40,516 bases of DNA, taken from the NCBI GenBank assembly GCA_025210265.1, contig JAOASD010000028.1, forward strand, positions 1 to 40,516. The letters are read 5' to 3'. Position 1 is the stretch's first letter. Every line of letters starts with the position of its first letter. Positions 1 through 7,458 of the stretch are shown one piece after another. Source of the stretch: Pelagimonas sp. (GTDB lineage Bacteria; Pseudomonadota; Alphaproteobacteria; Rhodobacterales; Rhodobacteraceae). A program made the position numbers and the translations under genes. The notes beneath the pieces are model-generated. The model ran no database searches and was not told where the DNA came from. It saw nothing but the letters and a program-made list of their open reading frames with translations.

Positions 1-1
1 C

Positions 2-724
2 AACCTTGTCCAGGCAGAGGGTACTTCTCGGTACTCTAAGGCGTTGGTATCTGCGTCCAGCTATTTCCGTATGAGTAAGCACCCACCCATCGGCGCGCAG
101 TTTCTCGAAAACCTGTGCAATAGCTGGGAAGAGCGCCTTATCACGCCGCCTGACCTCAACATCAAGGTGCCCGGATACAACGGTTACTGGTACGTCAAGG
201 GTGATATGCGCCAGTACCTGTGTGAACGTCTTCACGACATCAACAAGAAAAGGATTGAACAAACGGGAACTCAAAGCCCGACTTGGCGGGCGCTTCTAGC
301 GTCGGTCGAAACGTCTGTAAAAGATTGGGAGGATCTATATTTTGGCTCGCAAGCGGAAACAAAAATCAAACTCGCAGAACTTGAAACCGAATGGTGGGAA
401 GAGAGGGGGCGGGACCAGTTCGCCAGGTACCTTGCAGGTAAGCCCGCTCACCAGTCCTGCGAGCAGGACTATGAGCCCGACTTCAACATCCCGGAATTAT
501 ATCTCAACAAGTCATTCCGTCGGACCTGCTTCTCCCTTTCCCCATGCCAAGCATGTCAGCAGGCCCTCACCCCAAAAGGCTTTGATCGGCTCGCCCGATT
601 TATTCGAAACAACTGGCCAGAAGGCGCAACCTTCGAGGAGGCAAGTGAAGCCTTTACGGACAAGATCAGCCCCAATCCATTCTGTCAGTGGTTCAATAGG
701 CCCGACTTCCATGCACTCAGTTAA
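2..724 (+). CDS. Unrecognised protein, C-terminal part (5' end outside window)
   Basis: The reading frame is open from base 2 to a TAA at 722-724, so the gene probably starts upstream of the window. The first internal start would be a TTG at 44 without a convincing ribosome binding site, which favours a truncated longer gene. The visible protein is about 240 residues, hydrophilic, rich in Trp, Glu and Arg, with no membrane segment. A small cysteine cluster (CFSLSPCQAC) lies about 60 residues from the end and could bind metal, but I recognise no family. Base composition and codon use are visibly less GC-rich than the neighbouring cox genes, compatible with an accessory or transferred region. 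No functional call is made. Confidence 0.5.
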   Translation, partial: NLVQAEGTSRYSKALVSASSYFRMSKHPPIGAQFLENLCNSWEERLITPPDLNIKVPGYNGYWYVKGDMRQYLCERLHDINKKRIEQTGTQSPTWRALLASVETSVKDWEDLYFGSQAETKIKLAELETEWWEERGRDQFARYLAGKPAHQSCEQDYEPDFNIPELYLNKSFRRTCFSLSPCQACQQALTPKGFDRLARFIRNNWPEGATFEEASEAFTDKISPNPFCQWFNRPDFHALS

Positions 725-963
725 GGCCCCTTCTGCCTCTACTTTGAGTTCGTCCAAGACGCGCGTGGAGGGTCAAGCGAAGCTGAAATGCCGCCCTGAC
801 AGTTCTGAGGCCCGGAAAGGTAACGGCGGGTCTCGCGCTTTCATTCCTTGGAAAAAGGACTGCTAAGCGCAACCTATGGGTGAATGGTGCTTTTTGTCGT
901 GATAACCTGTCAAAAGTGCTTGACCCCAATCAATAGATGTGAAACCAAGAAAGCAGGCTGATA

Positions 964-979
964 TTGTGTCAAGACACAA
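964..979. promoter_or_regulatory. Operator-like palindrome
   Basis: TTGTGTC and GACACAA form perfect 7-base arms separated by AA. A further dyad (984-997) and the outer pair ATTGTGT/ACACAAT (963-1000) are nested with it. This geometry suits a dimeric repressor or activator. It lies about 10-45 bases upstream of a GATAAT -10-like box. Confidence 0.35.
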
Positions 980-1047
980 CAACGTGTAATTGTACACAAT
1001 ACCAATTATGGGATAATACACTTCCCACAAACCGACCTCCCGTTCCA

Positions 1048-1077
1048 CAAAAAACAGGCCAGCGTGACACTGGCCTG
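1048..1077 (-). terminator. Rho-independent terminator of the cox operon
   Basis: CAGGCCAG (1055-1062) and CTGGCCTG (1070-1077) form a perfect 8-bp stem with a 7-base loop. On the minus strand the stem is followed by six T residues (A run at 1049-1054). It lies 26 bases past the coxM stop, so it should end the coxGSLM transcript. Confidence 0.8.
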
Positions 1078-1102
1078 CTTGTTTTGTCTGTCATCAGGTC
1101 GT

Positions 1103-1888
1103 TTAACCGGCGGCTGCGACGGCGCGTTTGGTCATCACCGCGACCAGATGCGCGCGGTATGCGCCCGAACCGTGCAGATCAGAGATCATGCCATCCGCCG
1201 GCACCGACAGACCGTCCAGAGCCTCTGCCGAGAAATTCGCGCTCAGCGCTGCTTCGGCCTCGGTCCAGCGGAACACGCCCTCTTCGGAGGCACCGGTCAC
1301 AGCCACTCGCACCCCATCGGCGAATTTCGCCACAAACACCCCAACCAGCGCAAAGCGCGAGGCCGGCTGTTCGAACTTTTCATAGGCCGCTTTTTCCGGC
1401 ACTGGAATCCGCACCGAAGTGATGATTTCGCCCTCGTCCAGCGCCGTGTCGAACAGGCCCTGAAAATAATCATCCGCTGCGATTTCGCGCGCATTGGTCA
1501 CGATGGTCGCACCGCTGGCCAGCGCCGCAGACGGGTAACATGCGGACGGGTCGTTGTTGGCGAGGCTGCCGCCGATCGTGCCGCGATTGCGCACGGCAGG
1601 ATCACCGATATGTCCGGCCAGGGCCGCCAGCGCGGGATAGGCCCCCGCCTCGGCCGCCACTGTGGCGTGGGGTGTCCCGCCACCGATCACCAGCGCGCCA
1701 TCCTCGGAACAAACGCCCTTCATCTCGTCAATGCCGGACAGGCTGACCAGAACGGACGGGCTGGCAAGCCGTTGTTTCAACGTCGGGATCAGCGTCTGAC
1801 CGCCTCCCAGCGCCTGAGCTTCTTCCTGGCCTAGGGCCTCGACGGCATCGGCCACGGATGTGGGACGTGTCACATCAAATGCATACAT
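1103..1888 (-). CDS. coxM: Form II CO dehydrogenase-like FAD-binding subunit (CoxM/CutM)
   Basis: This is the medium subunit of a xanthine oxidase-family molybdenum hydroxylase, 261 residues. In this family it carries FAD and passes electrons from the iron-sulfur subunit to the respiratory chain or another acceptor. Both FAD pyrophosphate-binding motifs are visible: GGGQTLIP at residues 28-35 and TIGG at 104-107, followed by SLANNDPS. The C-terminal third fits the CO dehydrogenase flavoprotein C-terminal domain. It is the last gene of coxG-coxS-coxL-coxM, separated from coxL by 129 bp containing two GC-rich hairpins, and followed by a terminator. The S-L-M order is the usual form II order; form I operons run M-S-L. 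Confidence 0.93.
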   Translation of the reverse strand: MYAFDVTRPTSVADAVEALGQEEAQALGGGQTLIPTLKQRLASPSVLVSLSGIDEMKGVCSEDGALVIGGGTPHATVAAEAGAYPALAALAGHIGDPAVRNRGTIGGSLANNDPSACYPSAALASGATIVTNAREIAADDYFQGLFDTALDEGEIITSVRIPVPEKAAYEKFEQPASRFALVGVFVAKFADGVRVAVTGASEEGVFRWTEAEAALSANFSAEALDGLSVPADGMISDLHGSGAYRAHLVAVMTKRAVAAAG

Positions 1889-1922
1889 TGTGTTTTCCTC
1901 CTCGACCGCAAAGATCCTGTTG

Positions 1923-2012
1923 TTTCTTCTTGGTCAAAATATCTCTCGGGGGTCTGGGGGCAGACAGCCCCCAGCGATCTGCGGGTCTGGGGCCAAACGG
2001 CCTCCAGCACCA
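1923..2012. repeat. Extragenic repeat with two GC-rich hairpins between coxL and coxM
   Basis: The element opens with TTTCTTCTTGG followed by TCAAAATATCTC (1923-1945), a word that recurs nearly unchanged at 8637-8658. It continues with CTGGGGGC-agaca-GCCCCCAG (1954-1974, perfect 8-bp stem) and CTGGGGCC-aaac-GGCCtCCAG (1987-2007). It separates two genes of one operon, so it may affect mRNA stability or the coxL:coxM ratio. I see no mobile-element gene. Confidence 0.55.
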
Positions 2013-2017
2013 CGTTC

Positions 2018-4387
2018 TCAGCCCTGCATGGCCTCCCAGACGCGCGACGGCGACACAGGCATGTCGATATGTTCGACCTTGTGCCCACCGCTGTTCAGCG
2101 CATCAATCACCGCATTCACCACAGTCGGAGGCGAGCCAATCGCCCCGGCCTCGCCACAGCCCTTCACCCCCAGAGGGTTATGGGTGCAGGGCGTCTGGCA
2201 GGAATGGTCCACCGTGTAATCCGCCATATGCGGCAGATCATCGGCGCGCGGCATGGCGTAATCCATGTAGGATGCGCTCAGCAGCTGGCCATTCTCGTCA
2301 TAGGCGCAGTTTTCCAGCAGTGCCTGACCAATGCCCTGGGCGATCCCGCCATGGACCTGACCCTCGACGATCATCGGGTTGATAACATTGCCGAAATCAT
2401 CCGCGGACACGAATTTTTCGATCGTCACCTTGCCGGTGTCAGGGTCAAGCTCCACCTCGCAGGCATAGGCACCAGCAGGATAGGTAAAGTTCGCCGGGTC
2501 GTAGAATGCGGTCTCCTCCAGCCCCGGCTCGATCTCTTCCAGCGGGTAGTTATGCGGCACATAGGCAGCCAGGGTCACATCGCCCCAGGCCACGGATTTA
2601 TCTGTGCCCGCAACGCTGAACTGACCGTCCTTCAGTTCGATATCCGCGTCCGACGCCTCCATCAGATGGGCCGCGATCTTTTTGGCCTTGTTGATGATCT
2701 TTTCGGTGGCGCGCACCATGGCCGAGCCACAGACCGCCAGCGAACGCGACCCATAAGTCCCCATTCCAAAAGGAATTTTCGAGGTGTCGCCATGCACGAT
2801 CTCGATCATGCTTTCGTCAATGCCCAGCATTTCCGCCACAACCTGCGGGAACACCGTTTCATGGCCCTGACCGTGGCTATGCGCCCCGACCATCACGCTG
2901 ATCGACCCGGTGGCATTCACCCGCACCGTGGCCGCATCATACAGGCCCGCACGCGCGCCCAGCTGACCAACAAGGTTCGACGGCGCGATGCCGCAGGCCT
3001 CGATAAAGCAGTTCACGCCAAAGCCCCGCAGCTTGCCATTGGCCTCTGAGGCCGCACGACGGGCAGCAAAGCCCGGTAGGTCCATCAGCTCTTCCATACG
3101 GGCCATGGTGGCCTCGTAATCGCCAGTGTCATATTCCACCGCAACCGGGGTCGCATAGGGGAACTGGGTGATAAAGTTCTGACGGCGCAGGGCAATCGGA
3201 TCCACATTCAACTCGCGCGCGGCTTTGTCGATCAGGCGCTCCAGCTGATAGGTCGCCTCGGGGCGCCCTGCCCCGCGATACGCATCCACCGGCACGGTGT
3301 TGGTGAACACAGCTTTCACATTCACCTGAACCGCCGGGGTTTTGTAATTGCCGGCCATCAGCGTGCCATGCAGCCAGGTCGGGACCGAGCTGGCAAAGGT
3401 CGACAGATACGCGCCCATATTGGCCAGCGTGTCGGTGCGGATCGCGGTGAAGTTATTATCCGCATCCAGCGCCAGTTCGATTTTGGTCACGTGATCGCGG
3501 CCATGGGCATCGGACATGAAGGCCTCGGACCGGGTGGAGGTCCATTTCACCGGGCGGTTACAGGCCTTGGCGGCAAAGGTGCAGAACGCCTCTTCGGCAT
3601 AGTGGAAGATCTTGGTGCCAAAGCCACCGCCCACATCCGGCGCCACAACGCGCAGCTTGTGTTCCGGGATGCCCAGAACAAACGCGCCCATCAGCAGACG
3701 GATCACATGGGGGTTCTGGCTGGTGGTGTGCAGCGTGCTGTCATCGGTGGCGCGGCTATATTCGCCCACGGCGACGCGCGGCTCCATCGGGTTGGCGACC
3801 AAACGGTTGTTGCGCAGCTCCAGCGTGGTGACATGGGCCGCGGCGGCAAAGGCCGCGTCGACATCGGCTGTTTCGGTGCCGAACTGCCAGTCATAGCACA
3901 GGTTGTCGCCCAGCTCATCATGGACCAGCGGCGCACCGGGTTCCAGCGCGGCCTTCATGCAGACGGCGGCGTCATGTTCTTCGATGTCGATGTCAATCGC
4001 TTCGGCGGCGTTGCGCGCCTCTTCGAGGCTGTCGGCGACGACGGCGGCGATGGGATCCCCCACATGGCGGGCTTTGCCCTGGGCCAGAACCGGGTGCGCC
4101 GGTTCCTTCATCGGTTCACCGTTTTTGTCGGTGATCTGCCAGCCGCAGGGCACGCTGCCGACACCTTCGAAATCCGCACCGGTAAAGATGCGCACAACGC
4201 CGGGCATCCCATCCGCGGCCGACGTGTCGATGGATTTGATCGTGCCATTGGCCACATCCGAGCGCACAAAATACACATAGGCCTGGCCATGAATATTGAT
4301 GTCATCGGTGTAGTGACCGGCTCCGGTCAGAAAGCGGACGTCTTCGCGCCGCTTGGGGCTTGCGCCAATGCCAGTATCTTTGGGCAT
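2018..4387 (-). CDS. coxL: Form II CO dehydrogenase-like molybdopterin (large) subunit
   Basis: This is the catalytic subunit of a molybdenum hydroxylase, 789 residues, binding molybdopterin cytosine dinucleotide. The motif VGGGFGTK at 252-259 and the C-terminal GCGEAG, with catalytic Glu at about 746, place it in the family. The active-site loop reads AYRGAGR at 369-375. That is the form II signature; form I CO dehydrogenases have AYxCSFR, whose Cys bridges the Mo-Cu site. Genuine CO oxidation is therefore unproven, and another small substrate such as an aldehyde or aromatic is possible. There is no signal peptide, so the enzyme should be cytoplasmic. A GGGAGG ribosome binding site precedes the ATG. 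It lies between coxS and coxM. Confidence 0.95.
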   Translation of the reverse strand: MPKDTGIGASPKRREDVRFLTGAGHYTDDINIHGQAYVYFVRSDVANGTIKSIDTSAADGMPGVVRIFTGADFEGVGSVPCGWQITDKNGEPMKEPAHPVLAQGKARHVGDPIAAVVADSLEEARNAAEAIDIDIEEHDAAVCMKAALEPGAPLVHDELGDNLCYDWQFGTETADVDAAFAAAAHVTTLELRNNRLVANPMEPRVAVGEYSRATDDSTLHTTSQNPHVIRLLMGAFVLGIPEHKLRVVAPDVGGGFGTKIFHYAEEAFCTFAAKACNRPVKWTSTRSEAFMSDAHGRDHVTKIELALDADNNFTAIRTDTLANMGAYLSTFASSVPTWLHGTLMAGNYKTPAVQVNVKAVFTNTVPVDAYRGAGRPEATYQLERLIDKAARELNVDPIALRRQNFITQFPYATPVAVEYDTGDYEATMARMEELMDLPGFAARRAASEANGKLRGFGVNCFIEACGIAPSNLVGQLGARAGLYDAATVRVNATGSISVMVGAHSHGQGHETVFPQVVAEMLGIDESMIEIVHGDTSKIPFGMGTYGSRSLAVCGSAMVRATEKIINKAKKIAAHLMEASDADIELKDGQFSVAGTDKSVAWGDVTLAAYVPHNYPLEEIEPGLEETAFYDPANFTYPAGAYACEVELDPDTGKVTIEKFVSADDFGNVINPMIVEGQVHGGIAQGIGQALLENCAYDENGQLLSASYMDYAMPRADDLPHMADYTVDHSCQTPCTHNPLGVKGCGEAGAIGSPPTVVNAVIDALNSGGHKVEHIDMPVSPSRVWEAMQG

Positions 4388-4407
4388 GGTTGTTCCTCCC
4401 TTGGGGT

Positions 4408-4426
4408 GGTGGGGTTTGAACCCACC
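4408..4426. repeat. Inverted repeat in coxS-coxL gap
   Basis: GGTGGG (4408-4413) and CCCACC (4421-4426) can pair, and the inner GGGTT-tg-AACCC gives an alternative fold. It sits in the 71-bp gap between coxS and coxL, just upstream of the coxL ribosome binding site. It may be an extragenic palindrome or a structured leader. There is no T tract, so it is not a terminator. Confidence 0.4.
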
Positions 4427-4458
4427 CTACGCTTGGGTACTGTTTTGTTTTTAAGGCG

Positions 4459-4944
4459 TTATTCGGCGGCGACGGCAGTCACATCCTGACCGCTGGCGGC
4501 CATGATCGCCTTGACGATATTGTGGTAGCCCGTGCAGCGGCAGATATTGCCCTCGAGGTAATCACGCACCTCGGCCTCGGTCGGTTTGGGGTTTTCCTTC
4601 AGCAGCGCAGTGGCGGACATCACCATGCCCGGCGTGCAGAACCCGCATTGCAGACCGTGATGATCCTGAAACGCCTGTTGGATCGCATTGAGCGAGCCAT
4701 CCGCATTGGCCTGGTCTTCGATGGTGGACACCTCGGCGCCGTTGGCTTCGGCGGCAAACATGGTGCAGGATTTCACCGCTTCGCCGTTGACGTGAATGAC
4801 ACAGGCACCGCATTGGCTGGTGTCACAGCCCACATGGGTGCCGGTCAGGCGCAGCTCTTCGCGCAGGAATTCGGTCATCAGCGTGTTGCCGCTGACCGAA
4901 CGGGTGACGGATTTCCCGTTCACCACCATGGTTACTTCTGCCAT
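4459..4944 (-). CDS. coxS: CO dehydrogenase-like [2Fe-2S] small subunit
   Basis: This is the electron-transfer small subunit of the molybdenum hydroxylase, 161 residues, the usual length. The N-terminal plant ferredoxin-type cluster is held by Cys40, Cys45, Cys48 and Cys60. The C-terminal helical domain holds the second cluster with Cys100, Cys103, Cys135 and Cys137 (CGFC and CRC). It would pass electrons from the Mo site of CoxL to the FAD of CoxM. The gene lies between coxG (63-bp gap) and coxL, on the same strand, as in other form II operons. Confidence 0.96.
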   Translation of the reverse strand: MAEVTMVVNGKSVTRSVSGNTLMTEFLREELRLTGTHVGCDTSQCGACVIHVNGEAVKSCTMFAAEANGAEVSTIEDQANADGSLNAIQQAFQDHHGLQCGFCTPGMVMSATALLKENPKPTEAEVRDYLEGNICRCTGYHNIVKAIMAASGQDVTAVAAE

Positions 4945-5007
4945 TTATTTCCTCCCTGGAAATCCGAGACTTCAATCTCTGTTAATCTGGGTACGGATGG
5001 GCGCAGG

Positions 5008-5529
5008 TCAGGAGACCATGCGCTTGAACCATCCTTTTTTCTTTTGCTCGCCGCCCTGCCCGTCTTCGGCATCGGCCTCATCCGACGGGCCTTCGACCGC
5101 GTCCTGGAAGTTCTGGAAAAACTGATCGGCCATTTTTTTGGCAAAGCCGTCGATGATACGGCTGCCCAGCTGGGCCAGCTTGCCGCCGACCTTGGCCTCG
5201 ACCGCATAGGTCAGAAGCGTGCCGCCATCCTCGCCCGGCGCCAGTGTGACCGTGGCACCGCCTTTGGCGAACCCGGCCGCGCCGCCTTTGCCCTCGCCGG
5301 ACAGGGTGACGGTGTTGGGGGCGTCCATGCCTGACAGCGTGACCTTGCCCTTAAAGGTGGCTTTGACCGGGCCGACCTTTTGCACCACGGTGGCCTCGAA
5401 CCCGTCTTCGGCGCTGCCGGCCATTTCGGTGCAGCCGGGCACGCATTCCTTCAGCACCTCGGGGTTCAGGATCGCCCCCCACACCACGTCCTGAGGTGCG
5501 TTGATCTGGCGGGAATCGTTCATTTCCAT
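5008..5529 (-). CDS. coxG: CoxG-family SRPBCC protein
   Basis: A 173-residue carbon monoxide dehydrogenase subunit G family protein with the SRPBCC (START-like) fold. The N-terminus (INAPQDVVWGAILNPEVL, then CVPGC) and the AKVGGKLAQLGSRIIDG segment near residue 120 are typical. In Oligotropha, CoxG is reported to help anchor CO dehydrogenase to the membrane. Here residues 145-160 are acidic and the tail is basic (KKKGWFKRMVS), which would suit membrane or partner contact. It is the first gene of the cox operon. The start at 5529 has AAGGA upstream; a second Met two codons later is also possible. The gene lies 83 bp downstream of the XoxJ-like gene on the same strand, so readthrough from the alcohol oxidation genes is conceivable. 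Confidence 0.9.
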   Translation of the reverse strand: MEMNDSRQINAPQDVVWGAILNPEVLKECVPGCTEMAGSAEDGFEATVVQKVGPVKATFKGKVTLSGMDAPNTVTLSGEGKGGAAGFAKGGATVTLAPGEDGGTLLTYAVEAKVGGKLAQLGSRIIDGFAKKMADQFFQNFQDAVEGPSDEADAEDGQGGEQKKKGWFKRMVS

Positions 5530-5612
5530 GGGTCAGTTCCTTGTAACTAAAGACAGGTTAGGCGGAGTTTCCCCGATCGGCATATAAGACCAAGGGATGA
5601 GACCGCGCCGGG

Positions 5613-6545
5613 CTACCATTTTGGAGGCTGATGGCTGAGCCCGTAAGTTTCGAAAATCTCGGCGATGCGACCAGAGGCCAGCCCATCGCTGATCGCGTCG
5701 CCCACGGTGTAGGCCAGCGGGCGATAGGCGAAATGCACGGCTGCGCCAAGGGTCCAGTTGGATTTGGCCAGCCCGGCCAGCGGCGGCTGGTGGATCGCAA
5801 CCCCCGGCCCTGCGCCATGTTCCAGCTGGGCCAGCGGGCCCATGGCGGCCATGGTTTCGCCTGCATTCAGGGCCGCCATCGCCTCGGCCATGCTGGCATA
5901 GCGCCGCACACCTTTAGCAGTTTGCCCGCCCGCAAAGCTGGTCAGGTAGAAATCCGACAGCGAGTCATTTTCCACCGCGACACTGTCAAACCGGAAATAG
6001 GCCGGGACCGGGCCGCCATCGGGGTAATCGTCGATGCGATAGGCAATGGCGACGCTTTCCTGATGGTATTGCCCCGGAAACACCGCCTGTTCGACCCGGC
6101 ATTTAAAGCTGCTGTCATAGGGCACCCGCAGCATCACATTGGACACGCGGCCCCCGATCAGCGGACCTTTCCAGATGTTGTGGCGCAGGTCGGCCTCTAG
6201 GTTTTCGCCGGCGGCGACCAGACGGATCTGCGCCTCCACCCCGATATAATCGGCGATCAGATGCGCGATCTCGACATCAATGCCGCGCGGCTTGCCTTTT
6301 TCCTCCCAGCTATAAGGCGGATAATCGGCATACAGGGCAAAGCTCAGGGTGCCGCGCTCGATGATCGTGTCCAGATCCTGACCGACAATATCGCGGCTGG
6401 CATTTTGGGGTTTGGGCTGGGGAATGTGATCGGCACAGGGGTCAGCGGCAAAGACAGGCGTGGCCAGAACCAGACCGGACAGCGCGATCCCAACTGCCGG
6501 TGCCAGCCATCCCAGCATCGTTTTCCTGTTCAATCCCATGGACAT
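5613..6545 (-). CDS. Quinoprotein-associated periplasmic binding protein (XoxJ/MoxJ-like)
   Basis: A secreted protein of about 310 residues belonging to the solute-binding-like proteins found beside PQQ alcohol and methanol dehydrogenases. A signal peptide with a long hydrophobic core ends at TPVFA-ADP. The mature part begins with a Cys-containing segment and continues with the RGTLSFALYADYPPYSWEE region of family 3 binding proteins. XoxJ/MoxJ proteins are thought to help assemble or activate the dehydrogenase rather than import a solute. I chose the ATG at 6545 (or 6539) because AGGAAAAGGGG lies just upstream; an in-frame ATG at 6578 would add 11 basic residues. The cytochrome gene lies 52 bp upstream and is probably co-transcribed. 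Confidence 0.85.
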   Translation of the reverse strand: MSMGLNRKTMLGWLAPAVGIALSGLVLATPVFAADPCADHIPQPKPQNASRDIVGQDLDTIIERGTLSFALYADYPPYSWEEKGKPRGIDVEIAHLIADYIGVEAQIRLVAAGENLEADLRHNIWKGPLIGGRVSNVMLRVPYDSSFKCRVEQAVFPGQYHQESVAIAYRIDDYPDGGPVPAYFRFDSVAVENDSLSDFYLTSFAGGQTAKGVRRYASMAEAMAALNAGETMAAMGPLAQLEHGAGPGVAIHQPPLAGLAKSNWTLGAAVHFAYRPLAYTVGDAISDGLASGRIAEIFETYGLSHQPPKW

Positions 6546-6597
6546 GCCCCTTTTCCTGATTGGTGGGCGGCGGATCACAGCCCGCCGCCTGCGCCCA

Positions 6598-7290
6598 TCA
6601 GTTTGCTGCGGAAAGCCCGATGGTCAAGGCCTCTGCCGCTTTGACATAGCCCGCTTGCGAGCCATCCAGGAATGCCGCGGCGCGGCTGGCGGCGCTGTCG
6701 GCACGGGGCGCGCCGGACAGGGTTTCGATGCCCGCCGCAATGTCATTCAGCCGCGCCAGCGTGGCGTCATTATCTGCGCCATCGGCATTTTCGCTCCAGG
6801 CCGCCAGCTGGTCGCGCAGGGCTTTCAATTCGCCTGAGACCTCTTCCATGCTGGCATCATCGGGGCGCGTTTCGATATAGGTGCGGATCGCCCAGGCGGC
6901 GTCCTGCCCCAGCAAGTCGCCAAATTCCGGCATCTTGGTGATCCCGTTCTGGGTATAGCCATAGCGGAAGCGTTCCACATACCATTCATCGCCATATTCC
7001 TCGGCCTCGAGAAAGCGCAGATCCGGGGCCAGACCGCCGGAAATCGCCTCTAGCCCATGGCAGCGCGCGCAGTTCTGGTTATAGCCGGACGCGCCAATTT
7101 CCACGGCCTTGGCCCAGACCTCTGCACCCACTTCGGCTTCGCGATAGGGGTTTTCGATCAGCCATTCCTCGCCCGTGACCGGCAGACCGGTCGTATCCAC
7201 CGCCTGCGGTGCCACATCCCCATGGGCAAAGGCCAGGCTGGGCAGAAGGGCAAGCGCGCCTAGCGCGGCACCGATACGTGTCTTGGTCAT
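6598..7290 (-). CDS. pedF: Cytochrome c-550 PedF, electron acceptor of PQQ alcohol dehydrogenase
   Basis: A 230-residue periplasmic c-type cytochrome. After the signal peptide (ending LAFA) comes HGDVAPQAVDTTGLP, characteristic of the PedF/c-550 family. Heme attachment is CARCH at residues 74-78, and a plausible distal ligand is Met120 in ITKMPEFG. The C-terminal ~100 residues are Ala-rich and predicted helical, longer than the minimal cytochrome fold. It should accept electrons from the quinoprotein dehydrogenase at 14269-16032 and pass them to an oxidase. The start at 7290 is supported by GGGAGGAGATGAC directly upstream. It is first in a minus-strand unit with the XoxJ-like gene and diverges from the binding-protein gene at 7459. 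Confidence 0.92.
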   Translation of the reverse strand: MTKTRIGAALGALALLPSLAFAHGDVAPQAVDTTGLPVTGEEWLIENPYREAEVGAEVWAKAVEIGASGYNQNCARCHGLEAISGGLAPDLRFLEAEEYGDEWYVERFRYGYTQNGITKMPEFGDLLGQDAAWAIRTYIETRPDDASMEEVSGELKALRDQLAAWSENADGADNDATLARLNDIAAGIETLSGAPRADSAASRAAAFLDGSQAGYVKAAEALTIGLSAAN

Positions 7291-7396
7291 GTCATCTCCT
7301 CCCGGACATTTTCTGTTCGCTTGGCTTTGGGTGTAGGCCATCGCCGCAGCGCCGCACTATTGGACTTTCGTGGCGCGACAGCCCCCCGCGCCCCCA

Positions 7397-7409
7397 CCTA
7401 AGTCGTATT
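7397..7409. promoter_or_regulatory. Putative shared operator (TCGTATT site C)
   Basis: CCTAAGTCGTATT lies in the divergent promoter region between pedF (minus) and the binding-protein gene (plus). It resembles CCTATGGTCGTATT read on the minus strand at 13482-13495 and the ATGGTCGTA at 14129-14137. The three copies sit before four transcription units of the alcohol oxidation island, which suggests a common activator. Confidence 0.4.
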
Positions 7410-7419
7410 GAGCGCCCCT

Positions 7420-7440
7420 ACCCGACTGTTACGGTCGGGT
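7420..7440 (+). promoter_or_regulatory. Leader hairpin abutting a ribosome binding site
   Basis: ACCCGAC (7420-7426) and GTCGGGT (7434-7440) form a 7-bp stem with a 7-base loop. It ends two bases before the GGGAGGAC ribosome binding site (7443-7450) of the following gene. It could influence translation start or mRNA stability. No T run follows, so it is not a terminator. Confidence 0.4.
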
Positions 7441-7458
7441 TCGGGAGGACCATTTCAG

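Larger units (their letters stand above)
725..1102. other. Gene-free gap with dyads, possible promoter and terminator
   Basis: No convincing gene is seen between the left partial gene and coxM. The right part is AT-rich and holds a perfect palindrome TTGTGTC-AA-GACACAA at 964-979 and a second dyad GTGTA-attg-TACAC at 984-997. A promoter-like pair follows on the plus strand: TTGTAC at 991-996, a spacer of about 16 bases, then GATAAT. Next comes the terminator at 1048-1077. The dyads look like operator sites, but no flanking regulator is visible. Confidence 0.4.

Noticed and set aside
725-1050. Remnant of a transposase or integrase near the left edge
   Set aside because: No frame shows transposase or integrase motifs and no terminal inverted repeats with target duplication are visible.
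2018-4387. True aerobic CO dehydrogenase (form I)
   Set aside because: The active-site loop is AYRGAGR without the copper-binding Cys, and the operon order is S-L-M; CO oxidation is not supported by sequence.
4408-4430. tRNA-like T-loop (GGGTTTGAACCC)
   Set aside because: No acceptor, D or anticodon arms flank it; it is a simple inverted repeat.
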